This document shows, in pieces, positions 32,349-41,971 of a DNA stretch of 64,000 bases. Origin of the DNA: Rubrivivax sp. (lineage in GTDB: Bacteria; Pseudomonadota; Gammaproteobacteria; Burkholderiales; Burkholderiaceae_C). The DNA is taken from NCBI GenBank assembly GCA_022842595.1, contig JALHPF010000016.1, positions 1 through 64,000 on the forward strand. Direction: 5' to 3'. The position numbers and the translations under genes are program-made. The notes under the pieces are model-generated. The model was not told the DNA's origin, did no database searches, and saw nothing but the letters and a program-made list of their open reading frames with translations. Within the stretch, counting starts at the first letter, position 1; every line of letters starts with the position of its first letter.

Positions 32349-33392
32349 GTGCCTGCCTCCGGAACCTCCGTGCAGGCGCGCCTGGGTGACCTGGCCACCT
32401 TGCTGGCCGGAACCCTGGTCGGCAATGCCGACCACCTCGTCACCCGCATCGGGCCGCTCGAGACCGCCGACGCCGGCACCATCGCCTTTCTGGCGAACCC
32501 GCGCTACCAGGCGCAGCTGGCCACCACAGGCGCTGGCTGTGTCATCGTCGGCGCTGCACAGCGCGACGCCGCGGCGGCGCGCGGCGCCTGCATCGTCTGC
32601 CCCGACCCCTATCTAGCCTTTGCCCGCCTGACCCAGTGGTGGGCTGCGCAGACGCGGGTGCGGCCCGCCGCTGGCGTGCACCGTACGGCCGTGGTCGAAC
32701 CGGGCGCCTGGCTACATCCCGCTGCGAGCATCGGCGCGATGGCCTACGTGGGCGCTGGGGCGCGCGTCGAGGCCGACGCCGTCGTCGGCCCGCAGGCGCA
32801 TGTCGGTGCGGATGCCATCGTCGGCGCAGGCACGCGCCTGGCGGCGCGCGTGCTGCTGGGCGAAGCCTGTCGCATCGGCGAGCGCGGCATCGTGCATGGC
32901 GGTGTCGTCATCGGCGCCGACGGCTTTGGCTTCGCACCGGCACAGGGCCACTGGGAGAAGATCGAACAGCTGGGGTCGGTGCAGATCGGCAACGACGTCG
33001 AAATCGGCGCCAACACCTGCGTCGACCGCGGCGCGCTCGACGACACCGTGCTGGAAGACGGCGTCAAGCTCGACAACCTCGTGCAGATCGGCCACAACGT
33101 GCGCGTTGGCGCCCACAGCGCCTTTGCCGGCTGTGTGGGCGTGGCCGGCAGCGCACGAATCGGCCGGCATTGCACGGCCGGCGGTGGCGCCATCATCCTC
33201 GGCCACCTGGAAATCGTCGACCACGTGCACATCAGTGCCGCCACCGTCGTCACCCGGTCGATCCACAAGCCGGGACAGTACAGCGGCCTGTTCCCGTTCG
33301 ATGACAATGCCGCCTGGGAAAAGAACGCGGCCACGCTGCGCAACCTGCATGCGATGCGCGAGCGTCTGCGAGCGCTCGAGAAAAAGGGCTGA
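32349..33392 (+). CDS. lpxD: UDP-3-O-(3-hydroxyacyl)glucosamine N-acyltransferase LpxD
   Basis: LpxD adds the second acyl chain in lipid A synthesis. The 347-residue protein has an N-terminal uridine-binding domain (about 1-105, [11 protein letters not shown]) and a left-handed beta-helix of hexapeptide repeats (about 110-300). The catalytic histidine is H249 in [15 protein letters not shown]-terminal helix closes it. The start is GTG at 32349; a GTG seven codons later is possible because no strong Shine-Dalgarno separates them. Confidence 0.95.
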   Translation: MPASGTSVQARLGDLATLLAGTLVGNADHLVTRIGPLETADAGTIAFLANPRYQAQLATTGAGCVIVGAAQRDAAAARGACIVCPDPYLAFARLTQWWAAQTRVRPAAGVHRTAVVEPGAWLHPAASIGAMAYVGAGARVEADAVVGPQAHVGADAIVGAGTRLAARVLLGEACRIGERGIVHGGVVIGADGFGFAPAQGHWEKIEQLGSVQIGNDVEIGANTCVDRGALDDTVLEDGVKLDNLVQIGHNVRVGAHSAFAGCVGVAGSARIGRHCTAGGGAIILGHLEIVDHVHISAATVVTRSIHKPGQYSGLFPFDDNAAWEKNAATLRNLHAMRERLRALEKKG

Positions 33393-33405
33393 AGAGCCAC
33401 AGACC

Positions 33406-33846
33406 ATGATGGACATCCAACGCATCCTGCAGAAGCTGCCGCACCGCTACCCCTTCCTGCTGGTGGACCGCGTGATCGAGCTCGAAAAGGGCGTTCGCAT
33501 CAAGGCGCTGAAGAACGTCACCTACAACGAACCCTTCTTTTCAGGCCACTTCCCGGCGCGCCCGGTGATGCCGGGCGTGCTGATGCTCGAAGCCCTGGCC
33601 CAGGCCGCAGCGCTGCTGTCTTTCGAATCGGCCGATGCCGAACCCGACGAAAACACCGTGGTGTATTTCGCCGGCATCGACGGCTGCCGCTTCAAGCGCC
33701 CAGTGGGGCCGGGCGACCAGCTCATCCTGGAAGCCACGATCGACCGCGTGAAGGCCGGCATCTACAAGTACAAGACACGCGCCACCGTCGACGGCCAGCT
33801 CGCGGTCGAGGCCGACATGATGTGCACGATGCGCCGCGTGGCCTGA
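33406..33846 (+). CDS. fabZ: 3-hydroxyacyl-ACP dehydratase FabZ
   Basis: FabZ removes water from 3-hydroxyacyl-ACP in fatty acid elongation and competes with LpxA/LpxD for the same substrates, so its place between them is meaningful. The 146-residue hotdog-fold protein has the catalytic H48 ([12 protein letters not shown]) and E62 (MLEALAQ). Two adjacent ATG codons (33406, 33409) could each start it. A much longer upstream frame overlaps lpxD and is discarded. Confidence 0.97.
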   Translation: MMDIQRILQKLPHRYPFLLVDRVIELEKGVRIKALKNVTYNEPFFSGHFPARPVMPGVLMLEALAQAAALLSFESADAEPDENTVVYFAGIDGCRFKRPVGPGDQLILEATIDRVKAGIYKYKTRATVDGQLAVEADMMCTMRRVA

Positions 33847-33851
33847 CACCC

Positions 33852-34646
33852 ATGCCGCGCATCCACCCCAGCGCGCTGGTGGACAGCGCCGCCGAGCTCG
33901 CCGAAGACGTCACTGTCGGCCCCTTCAGCGTCATCGGCCCGGGCGTTCACATCGGCGAGGGCACCACCGTCGGCTCGCACTGCACCATCGACGGCCCCAC
34001 CCGCATCGGCAGCGGCAACTGCATCCACGACCATGCCGCGCTGGGCTGCGCGCCGCAGGACATGAAGTACCGCGGCGAACCCACCGAACTGCACATCGGC
34101 GACCGCAACACCATCTTCCAGTTCTGCACCTTCAGCCGCGGCACGGCCCAGGACGGCGGCGTCACGCGCGTGGGCAGCGACAACTGGGTCATGGCCTACG
34201 TGCATGTGGCCCACGACGTGCAGGTGGGCAGCCACACCATCCTGGCCAACAACGCCACGCTGGCCGGACACGTGCACGTGGGCGACTGGGTCATCATCGG
34301 TGGCCTCACGGGTGTGCACCAGTTCTGCCAGATCGGCGCCCACGCCATGACCGGCTTCCAGAGCCATGTCTCGCAGGACGTGCCGCCGTTCATGATGGTC
34401 TCGGGCAACCCGCTGGGTGTGCACGGCTTCAACATCGAGGGCCTGCGCCGTCGCGGCTTCTCGCGCGAGCGCATCGGCCAGGTCAAGCAGATGCACAAGC
34501 TGCTGTACCGCGACGGCCTGCCGCTGGCCCAGGCCACTGAAGCCATCGCCGCGCTTAAAGGCCAGCTGGCCGACGATGCCGCCGATGCCGACGTCCAGCG
34601 CCTGCTCGATTTCATTGCCGGCGCCAAACGCGGCATCGCGCGCTGA
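33852..34646 (+). CDS. lpxA: UDP-N-acetylglucosamine O-acyltransferase LpxA
   Basis: LpxA performs the first, reversible step of lipid A synthesis with 3-hydroxyacyl-ACP. The 264-residue protein starts [11 protein letters not shown] at the ATG at 33852, five bases after the fabZ stop. It is a hexapeptide-repeat beta-helix with a C-terminal helical domain (from about residue 190). The catalytic histidine corresponds to H121 in [11 protein letters not shown]. Length matches E. coli LpxA closely. Confidence 0.97.
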   Translation: MPRIHPSALVDSAAELAEDVTVGPFSVIGPGVHIGEGTTVGSHCTIDGPTRIGSGNCIHDHAALGCAPQDMKYRGEPTELHIGDRNTIFQFCTFSRGTAQDGGVTRVGSDNWVMAYVHVAHDVQVGSHTILANNATLAGHVHVGDWVIIGGLTGVHQFCQIGAHAMTGFQSHVSQDVPPFMMVSGNPLGVHGFNIEGLRRRGFSRERIGQVKQMHKLLYRDGLPLAQATEAIAALKGQLADDAADADVQRLLDFIAGAKRGIAR

Positions 34647-34672
34647 GCGCCCCGCCACCGCAGCGCTCCGAC

Positions 34673-35803
34673 ATGCAACTGGCCCTGGTCGCGGGTGAGA
34701 CCTCTGGCGACCTGCTTGCCGGTCTGCTGCTGGGCGGCCTGCGCCAGCGCTGGCCGGCGCTGCAGGCCGCCGGCATCGGCGGCCCGCACATGGCCGCGCA
34801 GGGTTTCCAGGCCTGGTGGCCGCACCACAAGCTCGCAGTGCGCGGCTACGTGGAAGTGCTGCGCCACTACCGGGAAATCTCGGGTATCCGCGAATCACTG
34901 GCCAAGCGGCTGCTGCAGGCGCCGCCGCGTGCCTTCATCGGCGTGGACGCGCCCGACTTCAACCTCGGCCTGGAAAAGCGCCTGAAAGCGGCAGGCATCA
35001 AGACCGTGCATTTCGTCTGCCCGTCGATCTGGGCCTGGCGCGGCGGCCGCGCTAGGCGCATGGCCGACAGCTGCGACCATGTGCTGTGCCTGTTTCCTTT
35101 CGAACCGGAACTGCTGCATCGCCATGGCGTGGCCGCCACCTACGTGGGCCACCCGCTGGCCGATGCCATTCCGCTCGTGCCGCCGCGTGAGGCGGCCCGC
35201 CAGGCGCTGGGCCTGGGCGAAGCCGACGAGGTGCTGGCGGTCCTGCCCGGCAGCCGGCGCAGCGAGATCCAGTACATCGCCCCAGTCTTCATGCAGGCCC
35301 TGGCGTTGCTCGCACGCCGGCGGCCGGCCTTGCGTTTCGTGCTGCCGGTGGTGCCGGGTCTGCGCGAGCTGCTGGTGCCCATCGCCCAGGCCCATGCCCC
35401 CGGCGTGGCGCTGCACTGGCTGGACGGCCAGAGCCACGGCGCGCTGGCCGCCTGCGACGTCACGCTCATTGCCAGCGGCACGGCCACGCTCGAAGCGGCG
35501 CTGTTCAAGCGGCCGATGGTCATTGCCTACCGCATGCACCCACTCAGCTGGCAGCTGATGAAGCGCATGCGCTACCAGCCCTGGGTCGGCCTGCCCAACA
35601 TTCTGTGCCGCGACTTCGTCGTGCCCGAACTGATCCAGGACGACTGCACACCAGCCACCTTGGCCGCCGCCTGCCTCGCCTCCCTTGACGACAAGCGCCG
35701 CGCCGCGCAGGTGGGCCAGCGCTTCGACGAACTGCACCATCTGCTGCGGCGCGACACCGCCCGCTGCGCCACCGATGCCATCGCGCAAGTCATCGAAGGC
35801 TAG
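34673..35803 (+). CDS. lpxB: Lipid A disaccharide synthase LpxB
   Basis: LpxB condenses UDP-diacylglucosamine with lipid X to form the lipid A disaccharide. It is a GT-B-like glycosyltransferase of 376 residues. [14 protein letters not shown] at the N-terminus, [37 protein letters not shown] and LPGSRRSEI are the family landmarks. The C-terminal domain keeps [17 protein letters not shown]. The end overlaps rnhB by about 29 bases. Confidence 0.97.
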   Translation: MQLALVAGETSGDLLAGLLLGGLRQRWPALQAAGIGGPHMAAQGFQAWWPHHKLAVRGYVEVLRHYREISGIRESLAKRLLQAPPRAFIGVDAPDFNLGLEKRLKAAGIKTVHFVCPSIWAWRGGRARRMADSCDHVLCLFPFEPELLHRHGVAATYVGHPLADAIPLVPPREAARQALGLGEADEVLAVLPGSRRSEIQYIAPVFMQALALLARRRPALRFVLPVVPGLRELLVPIAQAHAPGVALHWLDGQSHGALAACDVTLIASGTATLEAALFKRPMVIAYRMHPLSWQLMKRMRYQPWVGLPNILCRDFVVPELIQDDCTPATLAAACLASLDDKRRAAQVGQRFDELHHLLRRDTARCATDAIAQVIEG

Positions 35804-36449
35804 CCAGCTGCTGCTGGACTGGCCGGAACTGCCGAAGACGCGCGGCGAGCTGCCGCGTGTGCGCATCCAGCGCCCCCCGGCTCTGGTGGCCGGCGTAGAC
35901 GAGGCCGGCCGTGGCCCGCTGGCCGGGCCGGTCGTCGCGGCAGCCGTCATCCTCGACGAGCTGCAGCCCATCCGCGGCCTGGCCGACTCGAAGCTGCTGA
36001 CGGCGGCGCGGCGCGAACTGCTTTACGCCGAAATCTGCGCCAAGGCGCTGTGCGTGTGCATCGCCGAAGCCAGCGTCGAGGAAATCGATCGGCACAACAT
36101 CCTGCAGGCCACGCTGCTGGCGATGCAGCGTGCCGTGGGCGGGCTGCGTCTGGCGCCGCTGCGCGTGCTGGTCGACGGCAACCGCCTGCCCGCGCTGCCG
36201 ATGCCGGCCGACGCCATCGTCAAGGGCGACGCCAAGGTCGCATCGATCGCGGCGGCGTCGATCCTGGCCAAGGTGCACCGCGACCGTCTGTGCGCCGCGC
36301 TGCACGCGCAGTTCCCCGGCTACGGCTTCGACGGCCACAAGGGCTACGCCACGCCGGAGCACCTGGCGGTGCTGCGCCGCCTGGGCCCGTGCAGCGCCCA
36401 CCGCCGCAGCTTTGCCCCCGTGCGCAGCGCTTTGGAACCCGGCCCATGA
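35775..36449 (+). CDS. rnhB: Ribonuclease HII
   Basis: RNase HII removes ribonucleotides from DNA and RNA of RNA-DNA hybrids. The frame has [14 protein letters not shown] with the metal-binding D42 and E43, then [21 protein letters not shown] and [15 protein letters not shown]. From the ATG at 35775, inside the end of lpxB, the protein has 224 residues, slightly longer than E. coli RnhB. lpxB-rnhB is a common pairing. The stop overlaps the next gene as ATGA. Confidence 0.95.
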   Translation: MPSRKSSKASQLLLDWPELPKTRGELPRVRIQRPPALVAGVDEAGRGPLAGPVVAAAVILDELQPIRGLADSKLLTAARRELLYAEICAKALCVCIAEASVEEIDRHNILQATLLAMQRAVGGLRLAPLRVLVDGNRLPALPMPADAIVKGDAKVASIAAASILAKVHRDRLCAALHAQFPGYGFDGHKGYATPEHLAVLRRLGPCSAHRRSFAPVRSALEPGP

Positions 36450-37234
36450 CGACGCCGGCCACCCCGCGCGTGCAGGCCATCACCTCTCGTGACAACCCGC
36501 TGCTGAAGCAGCTGCGCCGCCTGGTCGACGACGGTGGCCACTACCGCCGTGCCGGCGCCCTGTGGCTGGAGGGCGACCACCTGTGCAGCGCGCTGCGCCA
36601 GCGTGGCCTGCCGGCGCGGCAGGCAGTGCTGACCGAGGAGGCCTGGGCGCAAGCGAACCTGCGTGAACTGGCGCACTGGGCGCCACAGGTGGCCGTGCTG
36701 CCGGCGGCGCTGTTCGCTGGCTTCAGCAGCTTGGCCACCCCTGCCGCCGTGGGCTTCCTGATCGATGCACCCGCGGCCCAGCCCGTCCAGCCCGCTGTCG
36801 CCAGCGTCGTGCTCGACCGGCTGCAGGACCCCGGCAACGTCGGCAGCATCCTGCGCAGCGCGGCAGCATTCGGCGTGCGCCAGGTGCTGGCCCTGCAGGG
36901 CACGGCGGCGCTGTGGTCGCCCAAGGTCCTGCGTGCCGGCATGGGCGCACATTTCGCGCTGGCGCTGCACGAGGGGCTGGACCTCGGCGCGCTGGACGCG
37001 CTGCAGCTGCCCTTCGTTGCCACAAGTTCGCATGCCGGTGCCGAACTGCCAGGCGCCAGCCTGCCCGCGCCATGTGCCTGGGTGCTGGGCCATGAAGGGC
37101 AGGGCGTTTCGCAAGCGCTGCTGGCGCGCTGTGCGCTGCAGGTGCGCATTCCGCAACCCGGCGGCGAAGAGTCGTTGAACGTCGCCGCCGCAGCGGCGGT
37201 GTGCCTGTACGAAAGCGCGCGCCGGCGTCAGTAG
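36446..37234 (+). CDS. SpoU-type (TrmH/RlmB family) rRNA/tRNA 2'-O-methyltransferase
   Basis: This 262-residue SPOUT methyltransferase has an N-terminal substrate-binding domain (about 1-95) and the three SpoU motifs in the C-terminal half. Motif 1 is [18 protein letters not shown], motif 2 is [11 protein letters not shown], and motif 3 is [20 protein letters not shown]. It likely methylates a ribose 2'-OH in 23S rRNA or tRNA; the exact site cannot be told. It begins within the rnhB stop and its end overlaps the convergent ppsR by 7 bases. Confidence 0.9.
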   Translation: MTTPATPRVQAITSRDNPLLKQLRRLVDDGGHYRRAGALWLEGDHLCSALRQRGLPARQAVLTEEAWAQANLRELAHWAPQVAVLPAALFAGFSSLATPAAVGFLIDAPAAQPVQPAVASVVLDRLQDPGNVGSILRSAAAFGVRQVLALQGTAALWSPKVLRAGMGAHFALALHEGLDLGALDALQLPFVATSSHAGAELPGASLPAPCAWVLGHEGQGVSQALLARCALQVRIPQPGGEESLNVAAAAAVCLYESARRRQ

Positions 37235-38052
37235 ATCAGCCGGTCGGGTCGCAGGTCGCGCAGGATGGTGGTGGCGATCTCCTCGATCGACTTGTGCGTC
37301 GACGACAGCCAGCCGATGCCTTCACGGCGCATCATGGCCTCGGCCTCGTTCACCTCGTAGCGGCAGTTGGCCAGGGCGGCGTACTTGCTGTCGGGCCGGC
37401 GTTCATGGCGGATCTGCGACAGCCGTTCGGGGTCGATCGTCAGCCCGAAGCACTTGCGCTTGAACGGTTGCAGCGGCTTGGGCAGGTGGCCGCGGTCGAA
37501 GTCCTCGGGGATCAACGGATAGTTGGCGGCCTTGATGCCATGCTGCATGGCCAGGTACAGGCTGGTCGGCGTCTTGCCGCTGCGGCTGACGCCCAGCAGC
37601 ACGACATCAGCGATGTCCAGGTTGCGCGCGCTCTGGCCATCGTCGTGGGCCAGGCTGAAGTTGATCGCTTCGATGCGGTCGTTGTACTCGGCGCTTTCGC
37701 TGGCATTGGAGAACCGGCCGACACGGTGGTTGCTCTTCACGCCCAGTTCGATCTCCAGCGGCTCGACGAAGGTGCGGAACATGTCCAGCACCAGGCCCTT
37801 GCAGCCGGGGCCGGTGACGATGCTGCGCACGGCATCGTCGATGAGCGTGATGAAGACGATGCTGCGCTTGCCTTCACCCTCGGTGACCCGGTTGATCTCG
37901 CCGACCACCGCCAGGGCCTTGTCGACGGTGTCGATGAAAGGCCGGCGCACATGGCGCGGCTTGGTCGGAAACTGGTTGAGGATCGAATTGCCGAAAGTCT
38001 CGGCCGTGATGCCGGTACCGTCGGACACAAAGAACACGGTTCTGTCGGTCAT
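37228..38052 (-). CDS. ppsR: PEP synthase regulatory protein (bifunctional kinase/pyrophosphorylase PpsR)
   Basis: PpsR switches PEP synthase off by ADP-dependent phosphorylation of a Thr next to the catalytic His and back on by Pi-dependent removal. The 274-residue DUF299 protein begins MTDRTVFFVSDGTGITAE at the ATG at 38052. It carries the P-loop GVSRSGKT at residues 154-161. It is divergent from its target ppsA across a 200-base gap. It overlaps the preceding methyltransferase gene tail to tail. Confidence 0.95.
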   Translation of the reverse strand: MTDRTVFFVSDGTGITAETFGNSILNQFPTKPRHVRRPFIDTVDKALAVVGEINRVTEGEGKRSIVFITLIDDAVRSIVTGPGCKGLVLDMFRTFVEPLEIELGVKSNHRVGRFSNASESAEYNDRIEAINFSLAHDDGQSARNLDIADVVLLGVSRSGKTPTSLYLAMQHGIKAANYPLIPEDFDRGHLPKPLQPFKRKCFGLTIDPERLSQIRHERRPDSKYAALANCRYEVNEAEAMMRREGIGWLSSTHKSIEEIATTILRDLRPDRLIY

Positions 38053-38252
38053 GTGACGAGCCTTGCACGAAGAAGATCGAACGATCATAAGGATGAAGTC
38101 CTTAGAATCAGCTCAACATTCCGCACCCCGTGCCCTGAGATGCCCACCCTCGGCCACCCGAATCGACCCGCCAGCGCTGCCCGAACCGGGAAAGTGCGCG
38201 GCCTGGTCGCGACTGCGGAAGCACCGATTTCTTCACATCACGGAGCTTTCCC
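38053..38252. promoter_or_regulatory. Divergent ppsR/ppsA control region
   Basis: The 200-base gap holds a perfect dyad GATCG-AA-CGATC at 38075-38086 and a small inverted repeat AAGGA-TGAAG-TCCTT at 38089-38103 that runs into TAGAAT (38103-38108), a possible -10 for ppsA. No matching -35 at normal spacing is clear. CGGAG sits before the ppsA ATG. The dyad is a candidate operator. Confidence 0.4.
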
Positions 38253-40658
38253 ATGTCTGCAGCTACCCTGGCGACCGCCCTGGTCGTCCCGTTTGAACAC
38301 CTGAGAATGACCGACGTCGAGATCGTGGGCGGCAAGAACGCCTCGCTCGGCGAAATGATCAGCCAGCTGGCAGCCACTGGCGTGCGGGTACCCGGGGGCT
38401 TTGCCACCACGGCACATGCGTTCCGGCAGTTCCTGCAGCACAACGGCCTGGAAGGCCGCATCCGGGCGCGCCTTGAAACCCTGAATGTCGAGGACACCCG
38501 GGCGCTGGCCGTTGCCGGTGAAGAAATCCGGCGGTGGATCGTCGAGACTCCGTTTCCGGCCGACCTGGACGCGGCGATCCGCAGCCACTTCGAGACCCTG
38601 GTGGCGGGTGCCCCGAGCGCCAGCTTTGCCGTGCGTTCGTCGGCCACCGCCGAAGACCTGCCCGACGCGTCGTTCGCCGGCCAGCAGGAAACCTTCCTCA
38701 ATGTCAGCGGCATCGACAGCGTGCTGCACCACATGAAGGAAGTCTTTGCCAGCCTGTACAACGACCGCGCCATCAGCTACCGCGTGCACAAGGGCTTCGC
38801 CCATGCCGACGTCGCCCTGTCGGCCGGCGTGCAGCGCATGGTGCGTTCCGACCTGGGCGCGGCCGGCGTGGTGTTCACGATCGACACCGAAAGCGGCTTC
38901 AAGGACGTGGTTTTCGTCACCAGCAGCTATGGCCTGGGCGAGACCGTGGTGCAGGGCGCCGTCAACCCCGACGAGTTCTACGTCCACAAGCCCACGCTGG
39001 TTGCAGGCCGGCCGGCGGTGATCCGTCGGGTGCTGGGCAGCAAACTGCAGCGAATGGAATTTGCCTCGCCCGAGGAAAAGGCCGCCACCGGCAAGCTGGT
39101 CAAGATCATCGACACCCCGACCGAGCAGCGCAACCGCTACTCGCTGAACGATGCCGACGTCACCGAACTGGCGAGCTACGCGCTGATCATCGAGAAGCAC
39201 TATGGCCGCCCGATGGACATCGAATGGGGCAAGGACGGCATCGACGGCCGCATCTACATCCTGCAGGCCCGGCCAGAAACGGTGAAGAGCCAGTCCGAAG
39301 GCAAGGCCGAGCAGCGCTTCAAGCTCAAGGGCGACCACAGCAAGACGCCCGTGCTGGCCGAGGGTCGAGCCATCGGCCAGAAGGTGGGCACCGGCCCCGT
39401 GCGCCTGGTGCGCAGCCCCGCCGAAATGGATCGTGTGCAGCCCGGCGACGTGCTCGTCACCGACATGACCGACCCGAACTGGGAACCCGTGATGAAGCGC
39501 GCCAGCGCCATCGTCACCAACCGCGGCGGCCGCACCTGCCATGCCGCCATCATCGCGCGTGAACTCGGCATCCCGGCGGTGGTCGGCTGTGGCGACGCCA
39601 CCGACAAGATCAGCGAGGGCGCGCTCGTCACGGTCTCGTGCGCCGAGGGCGACACCGGCTTCGTCTACGACGGCCTGCTCGAGACCGAGGTCACCGATGT
39701 CGTGCGCGGCGAGATGCCGTACTGCCCGATCAAGATCATGATGAACATCGGCAACCCGCAGCTGGCCTTCGACTTCGCCCAGATGCCCAACAGCGGCGTC
39801 GGCCTGGCGCGGCTGGAATTCGTCATCAACAACAACATCGGGGTGCACCCGAAGGCGATCCTCGACTACCCCAATATCGACCCCGACCTGAAGAAGGCCG
39901 TCGAGAGCGTGGCTCGCGGCCACGCCAGCCCGCGCGCCTTCTATGTCGACAAGCTCGTCGAAGGCATCTCCACCATCGCTGCAGCTTTCTGGCCCAAGCC
40001 GGTGATCGTGCGGCTCTCGGACTTCAAGAGCAACGAGTACCGCAAGCTCATCGGTGGCACTCGCTACGAGCCCGACGAAGAAAACCCGATGCTCGGCTTC
40101 CGCGGCGCCAGCCGCTACATCAGTGGCGAGTTCAGCGACGCGTTTGCGATGGAGTGCGAAGCGCTCAAGCGTGTGCGCCAGGACATGGGTTTCACCAACG
40201 TCGAGATCATGGTGCCCTTCGTGCGCACGGTGCGCCAGGCCGAGCGTGTGGCGGCCATGCTCGCCGAACGTGGCCTGAAGCGCGGTGAGAACGGCATGAA
40301 GCTGATCATGATGTGCGAGGTGCCAAGCAACGCCATCCTGGCCGAACAGTTCCTCGAACACTTCGATGGCATGTCGATCGGCAGCAACGACCTGACCCAG
40401 CTGACCCTGGGGCTGGACCGCGATTCCGGCCTCGAGCAGCTGGCCAGCGACTTCGATGAACGCGACCCGGCGGTGAAAGCCTTGATCTCGCGTGCCATCG
40501 CGGCGTGCCGCGCCACCGGCAAGTACGTCGGCATCTGTGGACAGGGCCCGAGCGACCACCCCGATTTCGCCGACTGGCTGGCGGCCGAGGGCATCGTGTC
40601 GATCTCGCTGAACCCCGACACCGTCATCGAAACCTGGCAGCGGCTGGCGAAACGTTGA
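38253..40658 (+). CDS. ppsA: Phosphoenolpyruvate synthase
   Basis: PpsA converts pyruvate and ATP to PEP, AMP and Pi, allowing growth on pyruvate, lactate or other gluconeogenic carbon. The 801-residue protein has an N-terminal ATP-grasp domain ([31 protein letters not shown]), the swivelling phosphohistidine domain with H430 in [21 protein letters not shown], and a C-terminal PEP/pyruvate TIM-barrel ([28 protein letters not shown]). The Thr preceding the catalytic Cys-His is the expected PpsR target. It is followed by a strong hairpin. Confidence 0.97.
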   Translation: MSAATLATALVVPFEHLRMTDVEIVGGKNASLGEMISQLAATGVRVPGGFATTAHAFRQFLQHNGLEGRIRARLETLNVEDTRALAVAGEEIRRWIVETPFPADLDAAIRSHFETLVAGAPSASFAVRSSATAEDLPDASFAGQQETFLNVSGIDSVLHHMKEVFASLYNDRAISYRVHKGFAHADVALSAGVQRMVRSDLGAAGVVFTIDTESGFKDVVFVTSSYGLGETVVQGAVNPDEFYVHKPTLVAGRPAVIRRVLGSKLQRMEFASPEEKAATGKLVKIIDTPTEQRNRYSLNDADVTELASYALIIEKHYGRPMDIEWGKDGIDGRIYILQARPETVKSQSEGKAEQRFKLKGDHSKTPVLAEGRAIGQKVGTGPVRLVRSPAEMDRVQPGDVLVTDMTDPNWEPVMKRASAIVTNRGGRTCHAAIIARELGIPAVVGCGDATDKISEGALVTVSCAEGDTGFVYDGLLETEVTDVVRGEMPYCPIKIMMNIGNPQLAFDFAQMPNSGVGLARLEFVINNNIGVHPKAILDYPNIDPDLKKAVESVARGHASPRAFYVDKLVEGISTIAAAFWPKPVIVRLSDFKSNEYRKLIGGTRYEPDEENPMLGFRGASRYISGEFSDAFAMECEALKRVRQDMGFTNVEIMVPFVRTVRQAERVAAMLAERGLKRGENGMKLIMMCEVPSNAILAEQFLEHFDGMSIGSNDLTQLTLGLDRDSGLEQLASDFDERDPAVKALISRAIAACRATGKYVGICGQGPSDHPDFADWLAAEGIVSISLNPDTVIETWQRLAKR

Positions 40659-40670
40659 TCTGACGGCCGG

Positions 40671-40706
40671 CCCTCAGGGAAACCCCTGAGGGGGCTTACT
40701 CAGGGG
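40671..40706 (+). terminator. Terminator-like overlapping hairpins after ppsA
   Basis: CCCTCAGGG (40671-40679) pairs perfectly with CCCTGAGGG (40684-40692) around AAAC, twelve bases after the ppsA stop. CCCCTGA (40683-40689) can instead pair with TCAGGGG (40700-40706), so the two stems exclude each other. No T run follows; termination efficiency is unknown. Confidence 0.55.
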
Positions 40707-40782
40707 TTCGGCATCGGCGTCAGAAAGCCGTAAGCCGAAATCGCGAACCTGCGTCCAAGCTTACAAAGGCTGGCCCGCAGGC

Positions 40783-41085
40783 ATGCTGAACCTTCTGAAC
40801 ATCGCGCAAGTCGTGCTCTACATCGCCATGCTGGCGCTGCTGGGGCAGGGCTTGCTGTTCGTGCTGGCAGGGGCCCGGCGCGACAGCAACTTCTTCTACA
40901 AGCTGCTGCAGGTGATCAGCAAGCCGTTTACCTTGCCGACACGCAAGCTCACGCCAAAACTCGTGTCCGACGAGCACGTGCCCTTCGTCACCTTCTTCCT
41001 GCTGGTCGTTGTCAGCTTCGTCGTGTTCGTCGAACGCGGCTACCTGATGTGCGAGCAGCTGGGCTACACGGACTGCCGCGGATGA
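40783..41085 (+). CDS. Small two-helix membrane protein of unknown function
   Basis: I do not recognise this 100-residue protein. It has two strongly hydrophobic segments, about residues 8-28 (VVLYIAMLALLGQGLLFVLA) and 67-85 (VPFVTFFLLVVVSFVVFVE), joined by a basic loop with KPFTLPTRKL. It probably spans the inner membrane twice with the loop in the cytoplasm. Codon use is like its neighbours. Its TGA overlaps the ATG of the next TPR gene (ATGA), so the two are translated together and may act together. Similar small proteins occur next to ppsA in Burkholderiales. Confidence 0.75.
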   Translation: MLNLLNIAQVVLYIAMLALLGQGLLFVLAGARRDSNFFYKLLQVISKPFTLPTRKLTPKLVSDEHVPFVTFFLLVVVSFVVFVERGYLMCEQLGYTDCRG

Positions 41086-41666
41086 AGGCCGGCCGCCTGG
41101 ACTACCTGTGGCTGAAGTGGCGCGCCATCGCGGCCCTGGTGCTGGGGCGCACGCAGATGGCGCAGGGCTTCTATGACGCTATCCTGGTGCGCTGGCCCGA
41201 CGACACCTATGCCCTGGCCAGCCGCGCCCATCTGCTCACCCAGTCCGGCGATACGGCCCGTGCGCTGGCCGATTCAGAACGCCTGGTGGGCCTGAAGCCT
41301 GATGACGCCCGCGCCTGGTTCAACCACGGCTACATGCTCGAGGCCGCCGGGCGCTGGGAAGACGCCCTGGCCGCCTTTCAGCGCAGCACCGACCTGTCTC
41401 CTGAGCTCGACCGCGCCTGGTATGGCCAGGGGCTGGTGCTCATCCGCCTGAAGCGGTTCGAAGAGGCCGTGGTCGCCCTCACGCGCAATACCGAACTGCA
41501 ACCGATGTCGCCACACGGCTGGTACCAGCTGGCACGCGTGCACGTGGACCGACAGGCGCCTGACGAGGCCGTCAAGATCATTCGCCATCTCAAGGGCTTC
41601 GAGCCGAAGGTGGCCGCCCAGCTGGAGCGCGAAACGGGTTTGTTGGTAGGGAGTTCCGCTTCCTGA
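41082..41666 (+). CDS. Tetratricopeptide repeat protein of unknown function
   Basis: This 194-residue protein consists of about four TPR units (about residues 35-175), for example DARAWFNHGYMLEAAGRWEDALAAF and DRAWYGQGLVLIRLKRFEEAVVAL. No signal peptide is clear; the N-terminus has a short amphipathic or weakly hydrophobic stretch (WRAIAALVLG). The start at 41082 is set by the ATGA overlap with the two-helix membrane protein. TPRs mediate protein contacts, so it may be a soluble adaptor of that membrane protein; this is inference. Confidence 0.8.
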   Translation: MKAGRLDYLWLKWRAIAALVLGRTQMAQGFYDAILVRWPDDTYALASRAHLLTQSGDTARALADSERLVGLKPDDARAWFNHGYMLEAAGRWEDALAAFQRSTDLSPELDRAWYGQGLVLIRLKRFEEAVVALTRNTELQPMSPHGWYQLARVHVDRQAPDEAVKIIRHLKGFEPKVAAQLERETGLLVGSSAS

Positions 41667-41709
41667 AGGCGGCCGGCGTTTGGGTTCTTCGAAAAACTTG
41701 GAGGTGACG

Positions 41710-41970
41710 ATGTTGAAAGTGAGTGAGAACCACCAGAGCTACTGGCGCAAGAACCTCAGGATCACATCGATCCTGCTTGCGATCTGGTTCGTGGTGACCT
41801 ACGTGATGGCGTATTTCGCGCGAGATCTGAACTTCAACTTCTTTGGCTGGCCGTTCAGTTTCTGGATGGCGGCGCAGGGTTCGTTGGTGATCTACGTTCT
41901 GATCATCGGGTTCTATGCCAGCTACATGAACAAGCTCGACATCGAGCACGGCGTGGCCGAGGAGGAATGA
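41710..41970 (+). CDS. DUF4212 small subunit of a sodium:solute symporter
   Basis: This 86-residue membrane protein has two membrane segments (about residues 17-37 and 48-70), with FFGWPFSFWMAAQGSLVIYV typical of the DUF4212 family. Family members are always next to a large VC_2705-type sodium:solute symporter and are taken as its small subunit. GGAGGT at 41700-41705 fits the ATG at 41710. The large subunit starts one base after its stop, with GGAGGA inside the end of this gene serving as Shine-Dalgarno. Confidence 0.88.
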   Translation: MLKVSENHQSYWRKNLRITSILLAIWFVVTYVMAYFARDLNFNFFGWPFSFWMAAQGSLVIYVLIIGFYASYMNKLDIEHGVAEEE

Positions 41971-41971
41971 C

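Noticed and set aside
32680..34400. Periodic 18-base pattern across lpxD and lpxA
   Set aside because: It reflects the hexapeptide repeats of the left-handed beta-helix proteins, not a DNA element.
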